A DNA stretch of 64,000 nt from Candidatus Edwardsiibacteriota bacterium (lineage in GTDB: Bacteria; Edwardsbacteria; AC1; EtOH8). The stretch is from contig JAGVNJ010000064.1 of assembly GCA_020053305.1 (NCBI GenBank), positions 1-64,000 of the forward strand. The letters are read 5' to 3'. The notes under the pieces are model-generated. The model was not told the DNA's origin. It ran no database searches and was given only the letters and a program-made list of their open reading frames with translations. This document shows, in pieces, positions 18,974 to 27,051 of this stretch; position 1 is the first letter of the stretch, and each line of letters begins with the position of its first letter. Position numbers and translations under genes: made by a program.

Positions 18974-19708
18974 TCAGTTTTGACGATATTTGAATAGATC
19001 CGATCGGATGATATTCCATTTATTCAGGCGGTACAGCAGGGCCGTTTTCAGGCATCCCGCGCCGTACTCCAGGCTTCGGAGAAAGTTTATCGAGGAGGCC
19101 TCCTTGAAATATTTGGTGGGGCAGGTCACCTCGGCCACCCGGAAACCATGGAACAGTATCTGGCATAGCATCTGGTTGTCGAACACAAAATCATCGCTGT
19201 TGGACTGCCAGCTTACCTTCTGCAGCACCCCCCGGCTGAAGGCCCGGTATCCGGTATGGTATTCCGAAAGTTTCTGTCCCATCAGGATGTTCTGGATCAT
19301 GGTCAGCAGCCGGTTGGCGTAATATTTATAACGGGGCATCCCTCCCTGGATGGCTTTGCCCCCCAGTATCCGGGAGCCCAGCACCACGTCGTATTCCCCG
19401 GACTCTATCAGATCGATCATGGCCGGTATCAGTTTGGGGGTGTACTGGTAATCGGGGTGCAGCATGATGATGATGTCGGCCCCCAACTCCAGGGCCTTTA
19501 TATAGCAGGTCTTCTGGTTGCCGCCATAGCCTTTATTGCTCTGGTGGAGGTGGGTCTCGATGCCCAGTTCGCGGGCCACCGCCACCGTCTGGTCGTTGCT
19601 GGCATCGTCCACCAGGATGACCTTGTCCACCACCGATAACGGGATCTCCCGGTAGGTGCCGGCCAGGGTCCTGGAGGCATTATAGGCCGGAAGAACTACA
19701 ACTACCAT
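18974..19708 (-). CDS. Family 2 glycosyltransferase (dolichol-phosphate-mannose-synthase-like)
   Basis: The 244-residue enzyme has a GT-A fold with the donor motifs VVLPAYNASRTLAGTYREI and VDDASNDQT and the metal-site HPDYQY (DxD equivalent). A C-terminal region with an amphipathic or membrane-associated helix follows. Family members transfer a sugar from a nucleotide or polyprenyl-phosphate donor at the inner membrane. The start has a good site (AGGTGA). It follows yraN by 9 nt in the housekeeping array. Confidence 0.88.
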   Translation of the reverse strand: MVVVVLPAYNASRTLAGTYREIPLSVVDKVILVDDASNDQTVAVARELGIETHLHQSNKGYGGNQKTCYIKALELGADIIIMLHPDYQYTPKLIPAMIDLIESGEYDVVLGSRILGGKAIQGGMPRYKYYANRLLTMIQNILMGQKLSEYHTGYRAFSRGVLQKVSWQSNSDDFVFDNQMLCQILFHGFRVAEVTCPTKYFKEASSINFLRSLEYGAGCLKTALLYRLNKWNIIRSDLFKYRQN

Positions 19709-19717
19709 CTTTTTAGA

Positions 19718-20092
19718 TCACCTGGGGTTGATGCGAAAGGCATCTTCGATATGCTCCATTATCTTTTTCCCGCCGGCAAATTTTACGGCCACTACGTCGA
19801 AACGGCAGTCGGCTTTTCCATAAAGATCTTTCAGGTACAGATATCTCTTGGCCAGGCGGCCGAGCTGCCTCTGTTTGCTTATTCCGACAGCCTGGATGGG
19901 CTGGCCGTATTTTTCAGAGAACCGGGTCTTGACTTCTATGAATACTATGATCGGCCCGTCCCGGGCTATTATGTCAATCTCTCCGTCCCGCCCGGAATGC
20001 CAGTTTCTCTCATCAATGATATAACCCTTTTGCGACAAAAAAGAGACGGCCAGTTCCTCCCCCCATTTACCGGCGGACGGCGTCTCTTTCAT
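19718..20092 (-). CDS. YraN/UPF0102 family endonuclease-like protein
   Basis: This 124-residue protein has the family core GxxGEELAxxFLxxxGY near the start, then GEIDIIARD and IVFIEVKTR. These are the acidic/lysine residues of a restriction-endonuclease-like fold. The activity of the family is not settled. The start was placed at 20092, one base after the rnhB stop, because the shared family motif begins about 8 residues in. A longer upstream frame would run inside rnhB. rnhB-yraN is a common gene pair. Confidence 0.9.
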   Translation of the reverse strand: MKETPSAGKWGEELAVSFLSQKGYIIDERNWHSGRDGEIDIIARDGPIIVFIEVKTRFSEKYGQPIQAVGISKQRQLGRLAKRYLYLKDLYGKADCRFDVVAVKFAGGKKIMEHIEDAFRINPR

Positions 20093-20093
20093 C

Positions 20094-20741
20094 TCAGGCT
20101 CCCAGTAAAGATTTGACCGGCTCAAAACTACTCCGGTGGATGGCACAGGGGCCGTATTTGTACAAGGCGGCAATGTGCTGCCTGGTGCCATAGCCCTTGT
20201 GCTTGTCAAAACCGTAATAGGGGAAATCATCATGGTAGCCCCTCATCAGCGAATCCCGCAGGCATTTGGCGATTATCGATGCCGAGGCGATGGCCAGGCT
20301 GAGGGAATCCCCGGCTACCACCGCCCGGGCCTCTTGGAGCTTGAGGCCCTTGGGCAATCCCCGGGGGATCCTGTTGCCGTCGATCAGGACCAGATCGGGC
20401 CTGAGATTAAGGCAACAGAGGGCGTAATTCATGGCCTTAAGCGATGCCTGCAGGATATTGATCCGGTCGATCTCCCCGGGGGCGACGATCCCGACGCCCA
20501 CCGCCAGTGAGCTTTCGAGCACCAGTTTAAAAGCCCTCTCCCGCTGCTTTTGAGTAAGCTTCTTGGAATCATCTATGCCTGGCAGGTCGGCTTTTTCTCT
20601 AAGGATCACTGCGGCGGCCACCACCGGCCCGGCCAGCGGCCCCCGCCCGGCCTCGTCCACTCCGGCCATAAGCCTATAGCCCTGCCGTCGGAATGAACTG
20701 TCGAACAGGTATAATTTATTGCCTTCAGACCGGCGGGACAT
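20094..20741 (-). CDS. rnhB: Ribonuclease HII
   Basis: The 215-residue enzyme removes ribonucleotides and RNA primers from RNA-DNA hybrids. The catalytic acidic residues are visible in GVDEAGRGPLAGPV near residue 28 and in VLIDGN near residue 120. SIIAKCLRD is the conserved later motif. It lies between rplS and yraN as in many bacteria, 6 nt from rplS. Confidence 0.96.
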   Translation of the reverse strand: MSRRSEGNKLYLFDSSFRRQGYRLMAGVDEAGRGPLAGPVVAAAVILREKADLPGIDDSKKLTQKQRERAFKLVLESSLAVGVGIVAPGEIDRINILQASLKAMNYALCCLNLRPDLVLIDGNRIPRGLPKGLKLQEARAVVAGDSLSLAIASASIIAKCLRDSLMRGYHDDFPYYGFDKHKGYGTRQHIAALYKYGPCAIHRSSFEPVKSLLGA

Positions 20742-20747
20742 TTAAAG

Positions 20748-21128
20748 CTATTTTACCGCCGGGACTGGGGCTGCAACTTCCCTCTTCTGGGCCACCTTGG
20801 CAGCCTTGCCGGTCAGTTTACGCAGATAGAACAGCTTGGCCCTGCGGACATCACCCCTCTTGATCACGTCAACGGCGGCGATATTCGGAGAATGAAGCGG
20901 AAAGATCCTCTCCACCCCCACTCCGCCGGAGATCTTCCTGACGGTGAAGGAAGCGCCTATCCCCCGGCCCCTCTTCTGGATGACCACGCCCTGGAAGGCC
21001 TGCAGTCTTTCCTTGTCGCCCTCGATGACCCGGACCTGCACCTTTACCGTGTCCCCGGCCCGGAACTCCTGAAGATCGCTCTTGGTCTGTTCGGCCTCTA
21101 TGCTTTTGATCACAGCTTGCTTGTTCAT
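20748..21128 (-). CDS. rplS: 50S ribosomal protein L19
   Basis: The 126-residue protein sits at the 30S-50S interface. The family core is clear: [32 protein letters not shown] and [11 protein letters not shown], followed by RAKLFYLR. The A/P/V-rich C-terminal tail is slightly longer than in many bacteria. AGGAGG lies about 15 nt before the ATG. Gene order trmD-rplS is conserved, but a 240-bp repeat-filled gap separates the two here. Confidence 0.97.
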   Translation of the reverse strand: MNKQAVIKSIEAEQTKSDLQEFRAGDTVKVQVRVIEGDKERLQAFQGVVIQKRGRGIGASFTVRKISGGVGVERIFPLHSPNIAAVDVIKRGDVRRAKLFYLRKLTGKAAKVAQKREVAAPVPAVK

Positions 21129-21195
21129 AATGCTTGCTCTAAACCTCCTGATTGTTTTTTATTTATTATTATTTGTGGCTTCTGTAAAAGTACCC

Positions 21196-21363
21196 TTTAC
21201 CACGCTTGCGCGCCACCTCTTTCATCGGTGTAAACTCCACGCTACAGCGTGCAGGCACGGAAACCCTGAATTTTCGGAAAGAAATCACTAAAAAATGAAG
21301 ATTTAATGGATGTTATTCCGTGTTTCTAAAATTTCCGTGATTCAGTGGTTAGTTTCGCAGAGG
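21196..21363. repeat. Dispersed intergenic repeat, copy 1 (trmD-rplS gap)
   Basis: The segment starts with tttaccac and ends with ccgtgattcagtggtt and tttcgcagagg. The same framework recurs at 36631-36798. Compared with that copy it carries an extra palindromic insert of about 50 bp after the first ccac (around 21203-21260). It fills most of the gap between trmD and rplS. No terminator was seen inside it. Confidence 0.6.
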
Positions 21364-21370
21364 TCCCTAT

Positions 21371-22090
21371 TTATTGTTCGCTTTCTTTTAAAAAGGCGGC
21401 GTCCTGGTCGCTCAGATCGGCCTTATCCAGAAGATCGGGCCGGTGTCTTTGGGTCAATTTCAAAGCCTGCTGCCGGCGCCACTGCTTTATCTGGGCATGG
21501 TTCCCGGAGCGCAGCACCTCCGGGACCTTCATCCCCCGGTATTCCTCGGGCCTGGTGTAATGGGGATGGTCCAGCAGTCCGGTCTCGAAGGAATCGCAGT
21601 TGGCCGACTCCGGGTCGGAGATAGCCCCGGGCAGCAGCCGTACTATGGCGTCGATCACCACCAGGGCCGCCGGCTCTCCCCCCGACAGGATATAGTCGCC
21701 CAGGGAGATGTCCAGGTCCACCAGGCTTCTGACCCTTTCGTCGATGTCCTTGTAATGCCCGCAAAGGAATACCAGGTGCTTCTCTCCGGCCAGTTGTCGG
21801 GCCGTCTCCTGGTTGAATACCTTTCCCCGGGGAGACAGCAGGACCAGCTTGGCGTCGGGATCGGTTTTTATTTTTTCCACCGCTTCGAATATCGGCTCCG
21901 GCTTCATCACCATGCCCGGGCCGCCGCCGTAGGGAACGTCGTCGCACACCCGGTGTTTGTCGTGGGCGAAATCCCGGATATTGACGATGTCGAAATTCAC
22001 CAAACCCTTCTTCTGTGCCTGCCCGATGATGCTCTGCCCCAGCACCGTGGGGAACATCTCGGGAAACAAGGTCACTACGGCTATCTTCAC
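21371..22090 (-). CDS. trmD: tRNA (guanine-N1-)-methyltransferase
   Basis: The 239-residue SPOUT enzyme methylates G37 of tRNAs using S-adenosylmethionine. Family motifs include DIVNIRDFAHDKHRVCDD, PYGGGPGMVMKPEP, LLSPRGKVFNQ and the knot segment ISLGDYILSGGEPAAL. The start codon is GTG and overlaps the rimM stop (GTGA), so translation is coupled. Length is normal. Confidence 0.97.
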   Translation of the reverse strand: MKIAVVTLFPEMFPTVLGQSIIGQAQKKGLVNFDIVNIRDFAHDKHRVCDDVPYGGGPGMVMKPEPIFEAVEKIKTDPDAKLVLLSPRGKVFNQETARQLAGEKHLVFLCGHYKDIDERVRSLVDLDISLGDYILSGGEPAALVVIDAIVRLLPGAISDPESANCDSFETGLLDHPHYTRPEEYRGMKVPEVLRSGNHAQIKQWRRQQALKLTQRHRPDLLDKADLSDQDAAFLKESEQ

Positions 22091-22611
22091 CGCAGGCCTT
22101 CCACATCCCTGATGACCATCACCTTTTTATCCAGGTCTATCTGCTGGATGATGTCGCCCTGAGCCGGAATATAGAATTCCCCCTCCGACCCCTTGACCAG
22201 GTAGATGTCGCCGGAGGGCATATCCTCGATCTGCGACAGCACCCCCAGTTGCCGGTTGTCCTGGGAGACCACATTGAGCCCCAACAGCTGAAAAGTGTAA
22301 TATCGTCCCGGCTCCAGCGGCTCCAAGCGGGAATCCGGTATGGCCAGCTCCGCCCCCCGCCAGGGATCGGCCTGCTCGATGCTGGATATCTCGGCCAGCT
22401 TAAGCAGTCCGTACTTGTTCTGGGGGGTAAAACTCTCCACCGTCGCTTCCTGGATCCGGTTGGCCAGAACCAGCAGCAGGGACTCGCCGGGCAGGAACCT
22501 TTTGGGATTGTCCGTCTCCACCCTGACCTTGAACAGGCCCTTCAGTCCGTGGCTTTTCATCACCGTGGCCACCACCACCAGGTCGTCCCTATTTATGTCC
22601 TGGGAGAGCAC
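22087..22611 (-). CDS. rimM: Ribosome maturation factor RimM
   Basis: The 174-residue protein aids 16S rRNA processing and 30S maturation. The N-terminal RimM domain has VMKSHGLKGLFKVRVETDNP. The C-terminal PRC-barrel has YYTFQLLGLNVV and IEDMPSGDIYLVKGSEGEFYIP. It starts with GTG. It lies between khpA and trmD in the usual order. Confidence 0.95.
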   Translation of the reverse strand: MLSQDINRDDLVVVATVMKSHGLKGLFKVRVETDNPKRFLPGESLLLVLANRIQEATVESFTPQNKYGLLKLAEISSIEQADPWRGAELAIPDSRLEPLEPGRYYTFQLLGLNVVSQDNRQLGVLSQIEDMPSGDIYLVKGSEGEFYIPAQGDIIQQIDLDKKVMVIRDVEGLR

Positions 22612-22653
22612 TTTATCCCAACGCTTTTTTGCAAACGGAGCAGCCCATCCCGG

Positions 22654-22887
22654 TCACTCGATTATCTCCAGGGAGGTTCGCTTGCCCAGTTTGGTTCCGG
22701 CGGCCGCCAGCAGGGTCCTCAGCGACTGGGCGGTCCGGCCCTTCTTGCCGATCACCTTTCCGATATCCTCCTTGGCCACCCTCAGTTCAAACACGGTAAC
22801 GCTGTTCTTGCTTACTTCGCTGACGCTGACCTTCTCGGGCTGGTCTACCAGGGACTTGGAAAGGAACTCCACTAAATCCTTCAACAT
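22654..22887 (-). CDS. khpA: KH-domain RNA-binding protein KhpA
   Basis: The 77-residue protein is a single KH domain with the nucleic-acid-binding loop VIGKKGRTAQSLRTLL. In other bacteria KhpA binds RNA, often with KhpB, and affects cell-wall synthesis and division. It lies 6 nt after rpsP, as in most bacteria with this operon. Confidence 0.94.
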   Translation of the reverse strand: MLKDLVEFLSKSLVDQPEKVSVSEVSKNSVTVFELRVAKEDIGKVIGKKGRTAQSLRTLLAAAGTKLGKRTSLEIIE

Positions 22888-22893
22888 AATTCA

Positions 22894-23253
22894 TTAATCC
22901 TTTTTCTTTTTGGCAGCCAACCGTTCCTTGTGGGTCTTTTTTGTTTTGGTTGACGAAAAAGTGACCAGAACTTTCTTTAGATCCACTCCGTCGTTGGCGG
23001 CCTGCTTTTCAGCCAGCTTGATCACCCGCATGGCAGTGCTGGAGACAATAGCGCCTTTCTTGATCCACTCCCGGGCCTTTTCCAGATCAACCCGGGCCTC
23101 CACCGGCTTGGCGGCCGGGCGATAGTAGCCCAAAGTATCCAACTGGGCCCCGTCGAGCTTGGACCTGGTGGTTGCCACCACGATTCTGTAGGCGGCTAAT
23201 TTGTTGCTTCCGCCCCTGGCCATTCTGATTGATACCGACATTTGGTTTGACAC
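22894..23253 (-). CDS. rpsP: 30S ribosomal protein S16
   Basis: The 119-residue protein has the standard beginning VSIRMARGGSNKLAAYRIVVATTR and LDTLGYYRP. It carries a lysine-rich C-terminal extension of about 35 residues, which is longer than in E. coli. GGGAGG lies 11 nt before the ATG. It follows ffh after a 99-nt gap containing a perfect inverted repeat. Confidence 0.97.
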   Translation of the reverse strand: MSNQMSVSIRMARGGSNKLAAYRIVVATTRSKLDGAQLDTLGYYRPAAKPVEARVDLEKAREWIKKGAIVSSTAMRVIKLAEKQAANDGVDLKKVLVTFSSTKTKKTHKERLAAKKKKD

Positions 23254-23321
23254 CTCCCTTGGTTGTAGTGATTGTTGATTTTATTTGTTTCTATTTGATT
23301 TACTCTTGTTAAACTATCGTT

Positions 23322-23344
23322 ATACAATTGTCACACAATTGTAT
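23322..23344. repeat. Perfect 9-bp inverted repeat between ffh and rpsP
   Basis: ATACAATTG (23322-23330) is repeated as CAATTGTAT (23336-23344) around a 5-nt centre. It has no T-tract and little GC, so it is not a typical terminator. It could be an operator for rpsP or an RNA processing stem separating the ffh and ribosomal messages. Confidence 0.5.
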
Positions 23345-23352
23345 GACCACTG

Positions 23353-24702
23353 TCAAAATCCCTTGGGCATCCTGAATCCCCGGCCTTTTGAATTCATCAT
23401 CTGCTTCATCATCTTCTGACTCATCTCGAACTGGCTCAACAGCCGGTTGACCTCCTGGACGCTGGTCCCGCTGCCCAGGGCGATGCGCTTGCGCCGGCTG
23501 CCGTTGATGATCTGGGGCCGGTTCCTCTCCTGCGGGGTCATGGAACTGATGATGGCCTCTGTTCTGGTCAGGGCCTTATCGTCTATCTCGGCATTCTGGG
23601 GAAGCCTGGCCGCCCCGGGGATCATGGCCGTTATCTCCGACATGGAGCCCATCTTCTTGATCTGCTTCATCTGCTGGGAGAAGTCCTCCAGGGTGAAGCT
23701 CTGCTTGCGGACCTTCTCCTCCATCTTGGCGGCCTGCTTCTGGTCGAAGACGCTCTGGGCCTTCTCTACCAGGCCCACCACATCGCCCAGGCCCAGGATC
23801 CGCGAGGCCATTCGTTCGGGATGGAAGGCCTCCAGGGCGTTCAACTTTTCTCCCAGGCCGATGTACTTGATGGGCTTTCCGGTGACGGCTCTAAGACTTA
23901 GGGCCGCCCCGCCCCGGGCATCCCCGTCTAATTTGGTCATGATCACCCCGGTAAGATCGAGCCACTGGCTGAACTCGGTGGCAATGTTGACCGCATCCTG
24001 CCCGGTCATCCCGTCCACCACTAAAATAATCTCGTGGGGTTTGACCGCCGACTGGACCGCCTTGAGCTCCTCCATCATCGGCTGGTCAATGTGCAGACGC
24101 CCGGCGGTGTCCAATATCAGCCAATCGGCCAGCCGCTTGACGGCCTCGTGGTGGGCGGACTGGCAGATGTCCACCACGTCGGTGGATTTATCCGCCGTAG
24201 CTTCAGCGGAGTCGGAGTCCTTCTTGAAGAAGTCGCAGCCCACCTGCTGGGACAGTATCTCCAGCTGTTCGATGGCGGCCGGCCGGTAGACGTCGGCCGC
24301 GGCCAGCATCACCCGGCGGCCGGGCTGCAGCAGGCTCTTGGCCAGTTTGGCGCAGGTGGTGGTCTTGCCGGAGCCCTGCAGGCCGCAGACCATCACCACC
24401 GTGGGCGGCTGGGAGGCCATCCTCAGCGGCTCGTGCCTGGTGCCCAGGGTGGTGGAAAGCTGTTCGTGAACTATTTTAATGAACTGCTGGCCGGGGGTGA
24501 TGCTATTAAGCACCTCGGCCCCCAGGGCCTTTTCTTCTATCGCCGCGACGAAATCCTTGACCACCTTGTAATTGACATCGGCCTCTAAAAGAGCACGTTT
24601 GACCTTCTGCGAAGCTTCCTTTATATTATCTTCGGAAAGCTTGCCCTTTCCGGTGAGATCTTTGAACAGACCTGTAAGTTTTTCAGTTAAGGAGTCGAAC
24701 AT
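23353..24702 (-). CDS. ffh: Signal recognition particle protein Ffh
   Basis: The 449-residue GTPase binds SRP RNA and signal sequences and targets membrane proteins to FtsY. The N domain is followed by the G domain, with GLQGSGKTTT (107-116), ADVYRPAAIEQL, LDTAGR and TKLDGDARGG. The methionine-rich M domain ends in MKQMMNSKGRGFRMPKGF. Residues 162-173 (DSDSAEATADKS) are an extra segment encoded by a palindromic DNA element (24191-24210) in a surface loop of the G domain. The ATG lacks a clear ribosome-binding site and lies inside the end of an AT-rich upstream gene. Confidence 0.97.
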   Translation of the reverse strand: MFDSLTEKLTGLFKDLTGKGKLSEDNIKEASQKVKRALLEADVNYKVVKDFVAAIEEKALGAEVLNSITPGQQFIKIVHEQLSTTLGTRHEPLRMASQPPTVVMVCGLQGSGKTTTCAKLAKSLLQPGRRVMLAAADVYRPAAIEQLEILSQQVGCDFFKKDSDSAEATADKSTDVVDICQSAHHEAVKRLADWLILDTAGRLHIDQPMMEELKAVQSAVKPHEIILVVDGMTGQDAVNIATEFSQWLDLTGVIMTKLDGDARGGAALSLRAVTGKPIKYIGLGEKLNALEAFHPERMASRILGLGDVVGLVEKAQSVFDQKQAAKMEEKVRKQSFTLEDFSQQMKQIKKMGSMSEITAMIPGAARLPQNAEIDDKALTRTEAIISSMTPQERNRPQIINGSRRKRIALGSGTSVQEVNRLLSQFEMSQKMMKQMMNSKGRGFRMPKGF

Positions 24703-25331
24703 TTATTATTTTTAACAATCCAAGGTGTTTCAAATATTTTCCGCCACGTCCACCGCCCTTCAATATTAGGAATCATGCGTAAATCCCCTTTTCCAAGCAC
24801 CACCAAATAATATTCAGTTTTATCCACAAGATCTTTTAATACTTTCTCAATTTCACTTGTATCAATTGTTATTGTTTCTTCAACGATTTCTTCATCTATA
24901 TGTGAAAGATATTTATCTGCAATGCGTGCAATTATTTTTGTTTGCTCTTTAATATAATTGATATCATTTTCTATTTGATTAATCTTATAATAATTATTGG
25001 GTTTTATTACTCTTTCAATAACCTCTTTGTTCTTATTTATATCAACTAGCAATCCAAGTAACGATATACTTCCTTTTTTTACCTTAATTTGGCGCTTTAT
25101 TCCCATAATTAGTGTATTACGATAGCCATTAAATATAAATGTGTAAAAAATATTTGGTTTATTAATAATTGGATTACTTTCTTGTATTTTTTTCACTTCC
25201 TTTTTTATAAGCCGCATTCCTTCTAATTTTAAAAGATCATGGCGTATTACTAATATTTGGTGTTGCCATTTTTCCCATAACATATTTTCGTTTCCTGCAA
25301 TCATTCTAAAACCTTTTATGATATGGCCCAT
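24687..25331 (-). CDS. AT-rich hypothetical protein overlapping the start of ffh
   Basis: The 214-residue protein is not recognised. It is lysine- and isoleucine-rich and mostly helical, and its codons are far more AT-rich than those of its neighbours, which suggests recent acquisition. The stretch GIKRQIKVKKGSISLLGLL followed later by ADKYLSHIDEE vaguely recalls HEPN-like (AbiU2-type) proteins, but this is weak. An alternative ATG at 25304 has a better ribosome-binding site (AAAAGG). Its 3' end overlaps the first 16 bp of ffh, and a palindromic repeat lies just upstream at 25416-25475. Confidence 0.6.
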   Translation of the reverse strand: MGHIIKGFRMIAGNENMLWEKWQHQILVIRHDLLKLEGMRLIKKEVKKIQESNPIINKPNIFYTFIFNGYRNTLIMGIKRQIKVKKGSISLLGLLVDINKNKEVIERVIKPNNYYKINQIENDINYIKEQTKIIARIADKYLSHIDEEIVEETITIDTSEIEKVLKDLVDKTEYYLVVLGKGDLRMIPNIEGRWTWRKIFETPWIVKNNKCSTP

Positions 25332-25415
25332 CTATTCATGCAAATACAAAACGCCGTCAGTTGTACTGCATTAATTCCTCAGGTTCCGCCAGGAATTTGG
25401 CGTTGCACGGCTTTT

Positions 25416-25475
25416 ACCTCACCCCGTCCCTCTCCAAATTAATTTGGAGAGGGTGGTCGGCAGACCGGGTGAGGT
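25416..25475. repeat. Palindromic intergenic repeat (REP/MITE-like)
   Basis: Outer arms cctcacccc and gggtgagg flank a perfect 26-bp palindrome at 25428-25453 with arms CCCTCTCCAAATT. The right side carries an extra 12-bp asymmetric insert. It is not followed by a T-tract. This type of CTCACCC...GGGTGAG hairpin is common as a dispersed repeat in bacteria. It lies between fprA and the AT-rich hypothetical gene. Confidence 0.75.
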
Positions 25476-25547
25476 CAAGGTGTCGGAGTTTAATTACACC
25501 CCATGATCCCAATTATATTCTTCTAAATCTCTGTGACAGTCAAACAC

Positions 25548-26726
25548 TTATAACAGACCTAAAGATTTATGCTTCTCAAAGATCGCATCGGCTAATTTAT
25601 CCAGGGCCTCAAAGTCCTCTTTACGCGGAGCGCCCTTGATGTAGACCGGCTCCAGCACCTCGGCCTTGAGATTGGCCAACAGCGATTTGATGGTCTCCAC
25701 CGCCTTGCTGCCCCAGCCGTAGGACCCGATGATGCCCAGAAATTTGGTCTTGGGCCTTAAGGCTCCCACCAGCGCCGCGGCGTACAGCCCCTGGGGATGC
25801 GGCCCCACCAGGGCGGTGGAGGTGGCCAAAATGACCGTGGCGGCGTCCACCAGGGAGGTCGCCAGTTCGCCGATATCAGTCTTGGTCAAATTGAACGGTT
25901 TGACGGCGATGCCTTTTTTGACCAGGGCCTCGGTAAGATGCTTGACCATGGCCTCGGTGCTGCCGTGCATGGAGACCCAGGGGATCACCACCTCGTTCCT
26001 AGCGTTCTCCGAGCTCCAGTCCTTGTATGCATCCACGATATAGAACGGCTTTTTATACACCGGGCCGTGTGTGGGGGCGATCAGTTCGATGTCCATGGTA
26101 TCCAGCTTCTGCAGGTGCTTGACGATGGAGGGGCGGAAGGGCATCATGATCTCGGCGTAATACCGCTTGGCGCCCTCCAGCACCGTGTCGTTGCAGGCGA
26201 AGATATCGGTGGTGGCCAGATGCGAGCCCAAAAAGTCTCCGGAGAAGAGGATCTGGTCCTCCCTCAGATAGCTGAACATGGTCTCCGGCCAGTGCACCCA
26301 GGGAGCCAGTATGAATTCAACGGTCTTGTCGCCCAGGGAAAGCGTCTCGCCGTCCTTGACCGCCCGGAAGCGGCCCACCGGAATGCGCAATAGATCCATC
26401 AGAAAACCCTGGCACTTTTCGTTGGTCACCACCACCGCCTGGGGAAATTTCTCTGTTAGAAATCCGATGGAGCCGGAGTGATCCTGCTCGGCGTGGTTGC
26501 ATACCAGATAGTCTATATTTTTGACATCGTGCTCGGCCAGGTTGGCCAGCAATTCATCATACTTGGCCGGGTCCACCGAGTCCACCAGCGCGGTCTTCTG
26601 GCTGCCTTTTATCAGATAGGAATTATAGCTGGTGCCGTGGGGCAACGGGATCAGCTCATCAAAAAGCCTGCGGTCCCAGTCCTGCACTCCGACAGCATAA
26701 ATGTTCTTCTTTAATTCTCTGATCAT
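25548..26726 (-). CDS. fprA: FprA-family flavo-diiron protein
   Basis: The 392-residue protein has an N-terminal metallo-beta-lactamase-like diiron domain with the ligand motif HAEQDHSG near residue 79 and later HWPETMF, GDFLGSH and PTHGPVY. The C-terminal flavodoxin domain binds FMN (SMHGSTEAM). Such proteins reduce oxygen to water or nitric oxide to nitrous oxide, using electrons from rubredoxin. Its position just after rubredoxin and the flavin reductase supports this chain and an anaerobic host. Confidence 0.95.
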   Translation of the reverse strand: MIRELKKNIYAVGVQDWDRRLFDELIPLPHGTSYNSYLIKGSQKTALVDSVDPAKYDELLANLAEHDVKNIDYLVCNHAEQDHSGSIGFLTEKFPQAVVVTNEKCQGFLMDLLRIPVGRFRAVKDGETLSLGDKTVEFILAPWVHWPETMFSYLREDQILFSGDFLGSHLATTDIFACNDTVLEGAKRYYAEIMMPFRPSIVKHLQKLDTMDIELIAPTHGPVYKKPFYIVDAYKDWSSENARNEVVIPWVSMHGSTEAMVKHLTEALVKKGIAVKPFNLTKTDIGELATSLVDAATVILATSTALVGPHPQGLYAAALVGALRPKTKFLGIIGSYGWGSKAVETIKSLLANLKAEVLEPVYIKGAPRKEDFEALDKLADAIFEKHKSLGLL

Positions 26727-26778
26727 CTTTTTCTTAAAATTCTAAACGCTAAACAAAACCCAATGCCAAATCCCCGAT

Positions 26779-26940
26779 TTAATCTTCCGGCTCAAAGGCA
26801 TCCTTGGCGGCGCCGCACACCGGGCAGACCCAATCGTCGGGCAGGGATTCAAAGCTGGTCCCGGGCTGTATCCCGTTGTCGGGATCGCCCACGGCCGGAT
26901 CGTACTCATAACCGCATACCGTGCAGGTGTACTTCTTCAT
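26779..26940 (-). CDS. Rubredoxin
   Basis: The 53-residue iron protein carries one electron through an Fe(Cys)4 centre. Both cysteine pairs are visible: [12 protein letters not shown] near the start and [15 protein letters not shown] near the end, with the conserved [17 protein letters not shown] between them. AGAGGAG precedes the ATG. It lies between the flavin reductase and fprA and should pass electrons between them. Confidence 0.96.
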   Translation of the reverse strand: MKKYTCTVCGYEYDPAVGDPDNGIQPGTSFESLPDDWVCPVCGAAKDAFEPED

Positions 26941-26961
26941 TTTGGCTCTCCTCTCTGTTGA

Positions 26962-27049
26962 GGCAATTCATCCTACTACGCCGTCATTAAAGGCTTCTTC
27001 GGACGAGTGAATTGCCATTACTTTATTGTTGGAACACGGCATGCCGTGT
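26962..27049. repeat. Two adjacent palindromic elements between flavin reductase and rubredoxin
   Basis: The first is a long hairpin: GGCAATTCA at 26962-26970 and TGAATTGCC at 27008-27016. The second is the perfect 16-bp palindrome ACACGGCATGCCGTGT at 27034-27049, which ends three bases from the flavin reductase stop codon. Neither has a T-tract. Together they fill the 111-nt gap between the two genes. Confidence 0.7.
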
Positions 27050-27051
27050 CC

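Noticed and set aside
18930..19019. Upstream extension of the PH/zinc-ribbon gene
   Set aside because: It overlaps the glycosyltransferase gene and lacks a ribosome-binding site; the ATG at 18929 has GAGGT at proper spacing.
20093..20233. Upstream extension of yraN to 20233
   Set aside because: It lies wholly inside rnhB in another frame and does not match the family N-terminus.
23353..23380. TTGACA at the end of ffh as a promoter for rpsP
   Set aside because: The hexamer overlaps the ffh stop codon, and no -10 box lies 16-18 bp downstream.
25428..25453. Palindrome at 25428-25453 as an intrinsic terminator
   Set aside because: No T-tract follows on either strand; the longer flanking arms fit a dispersed repeat better.
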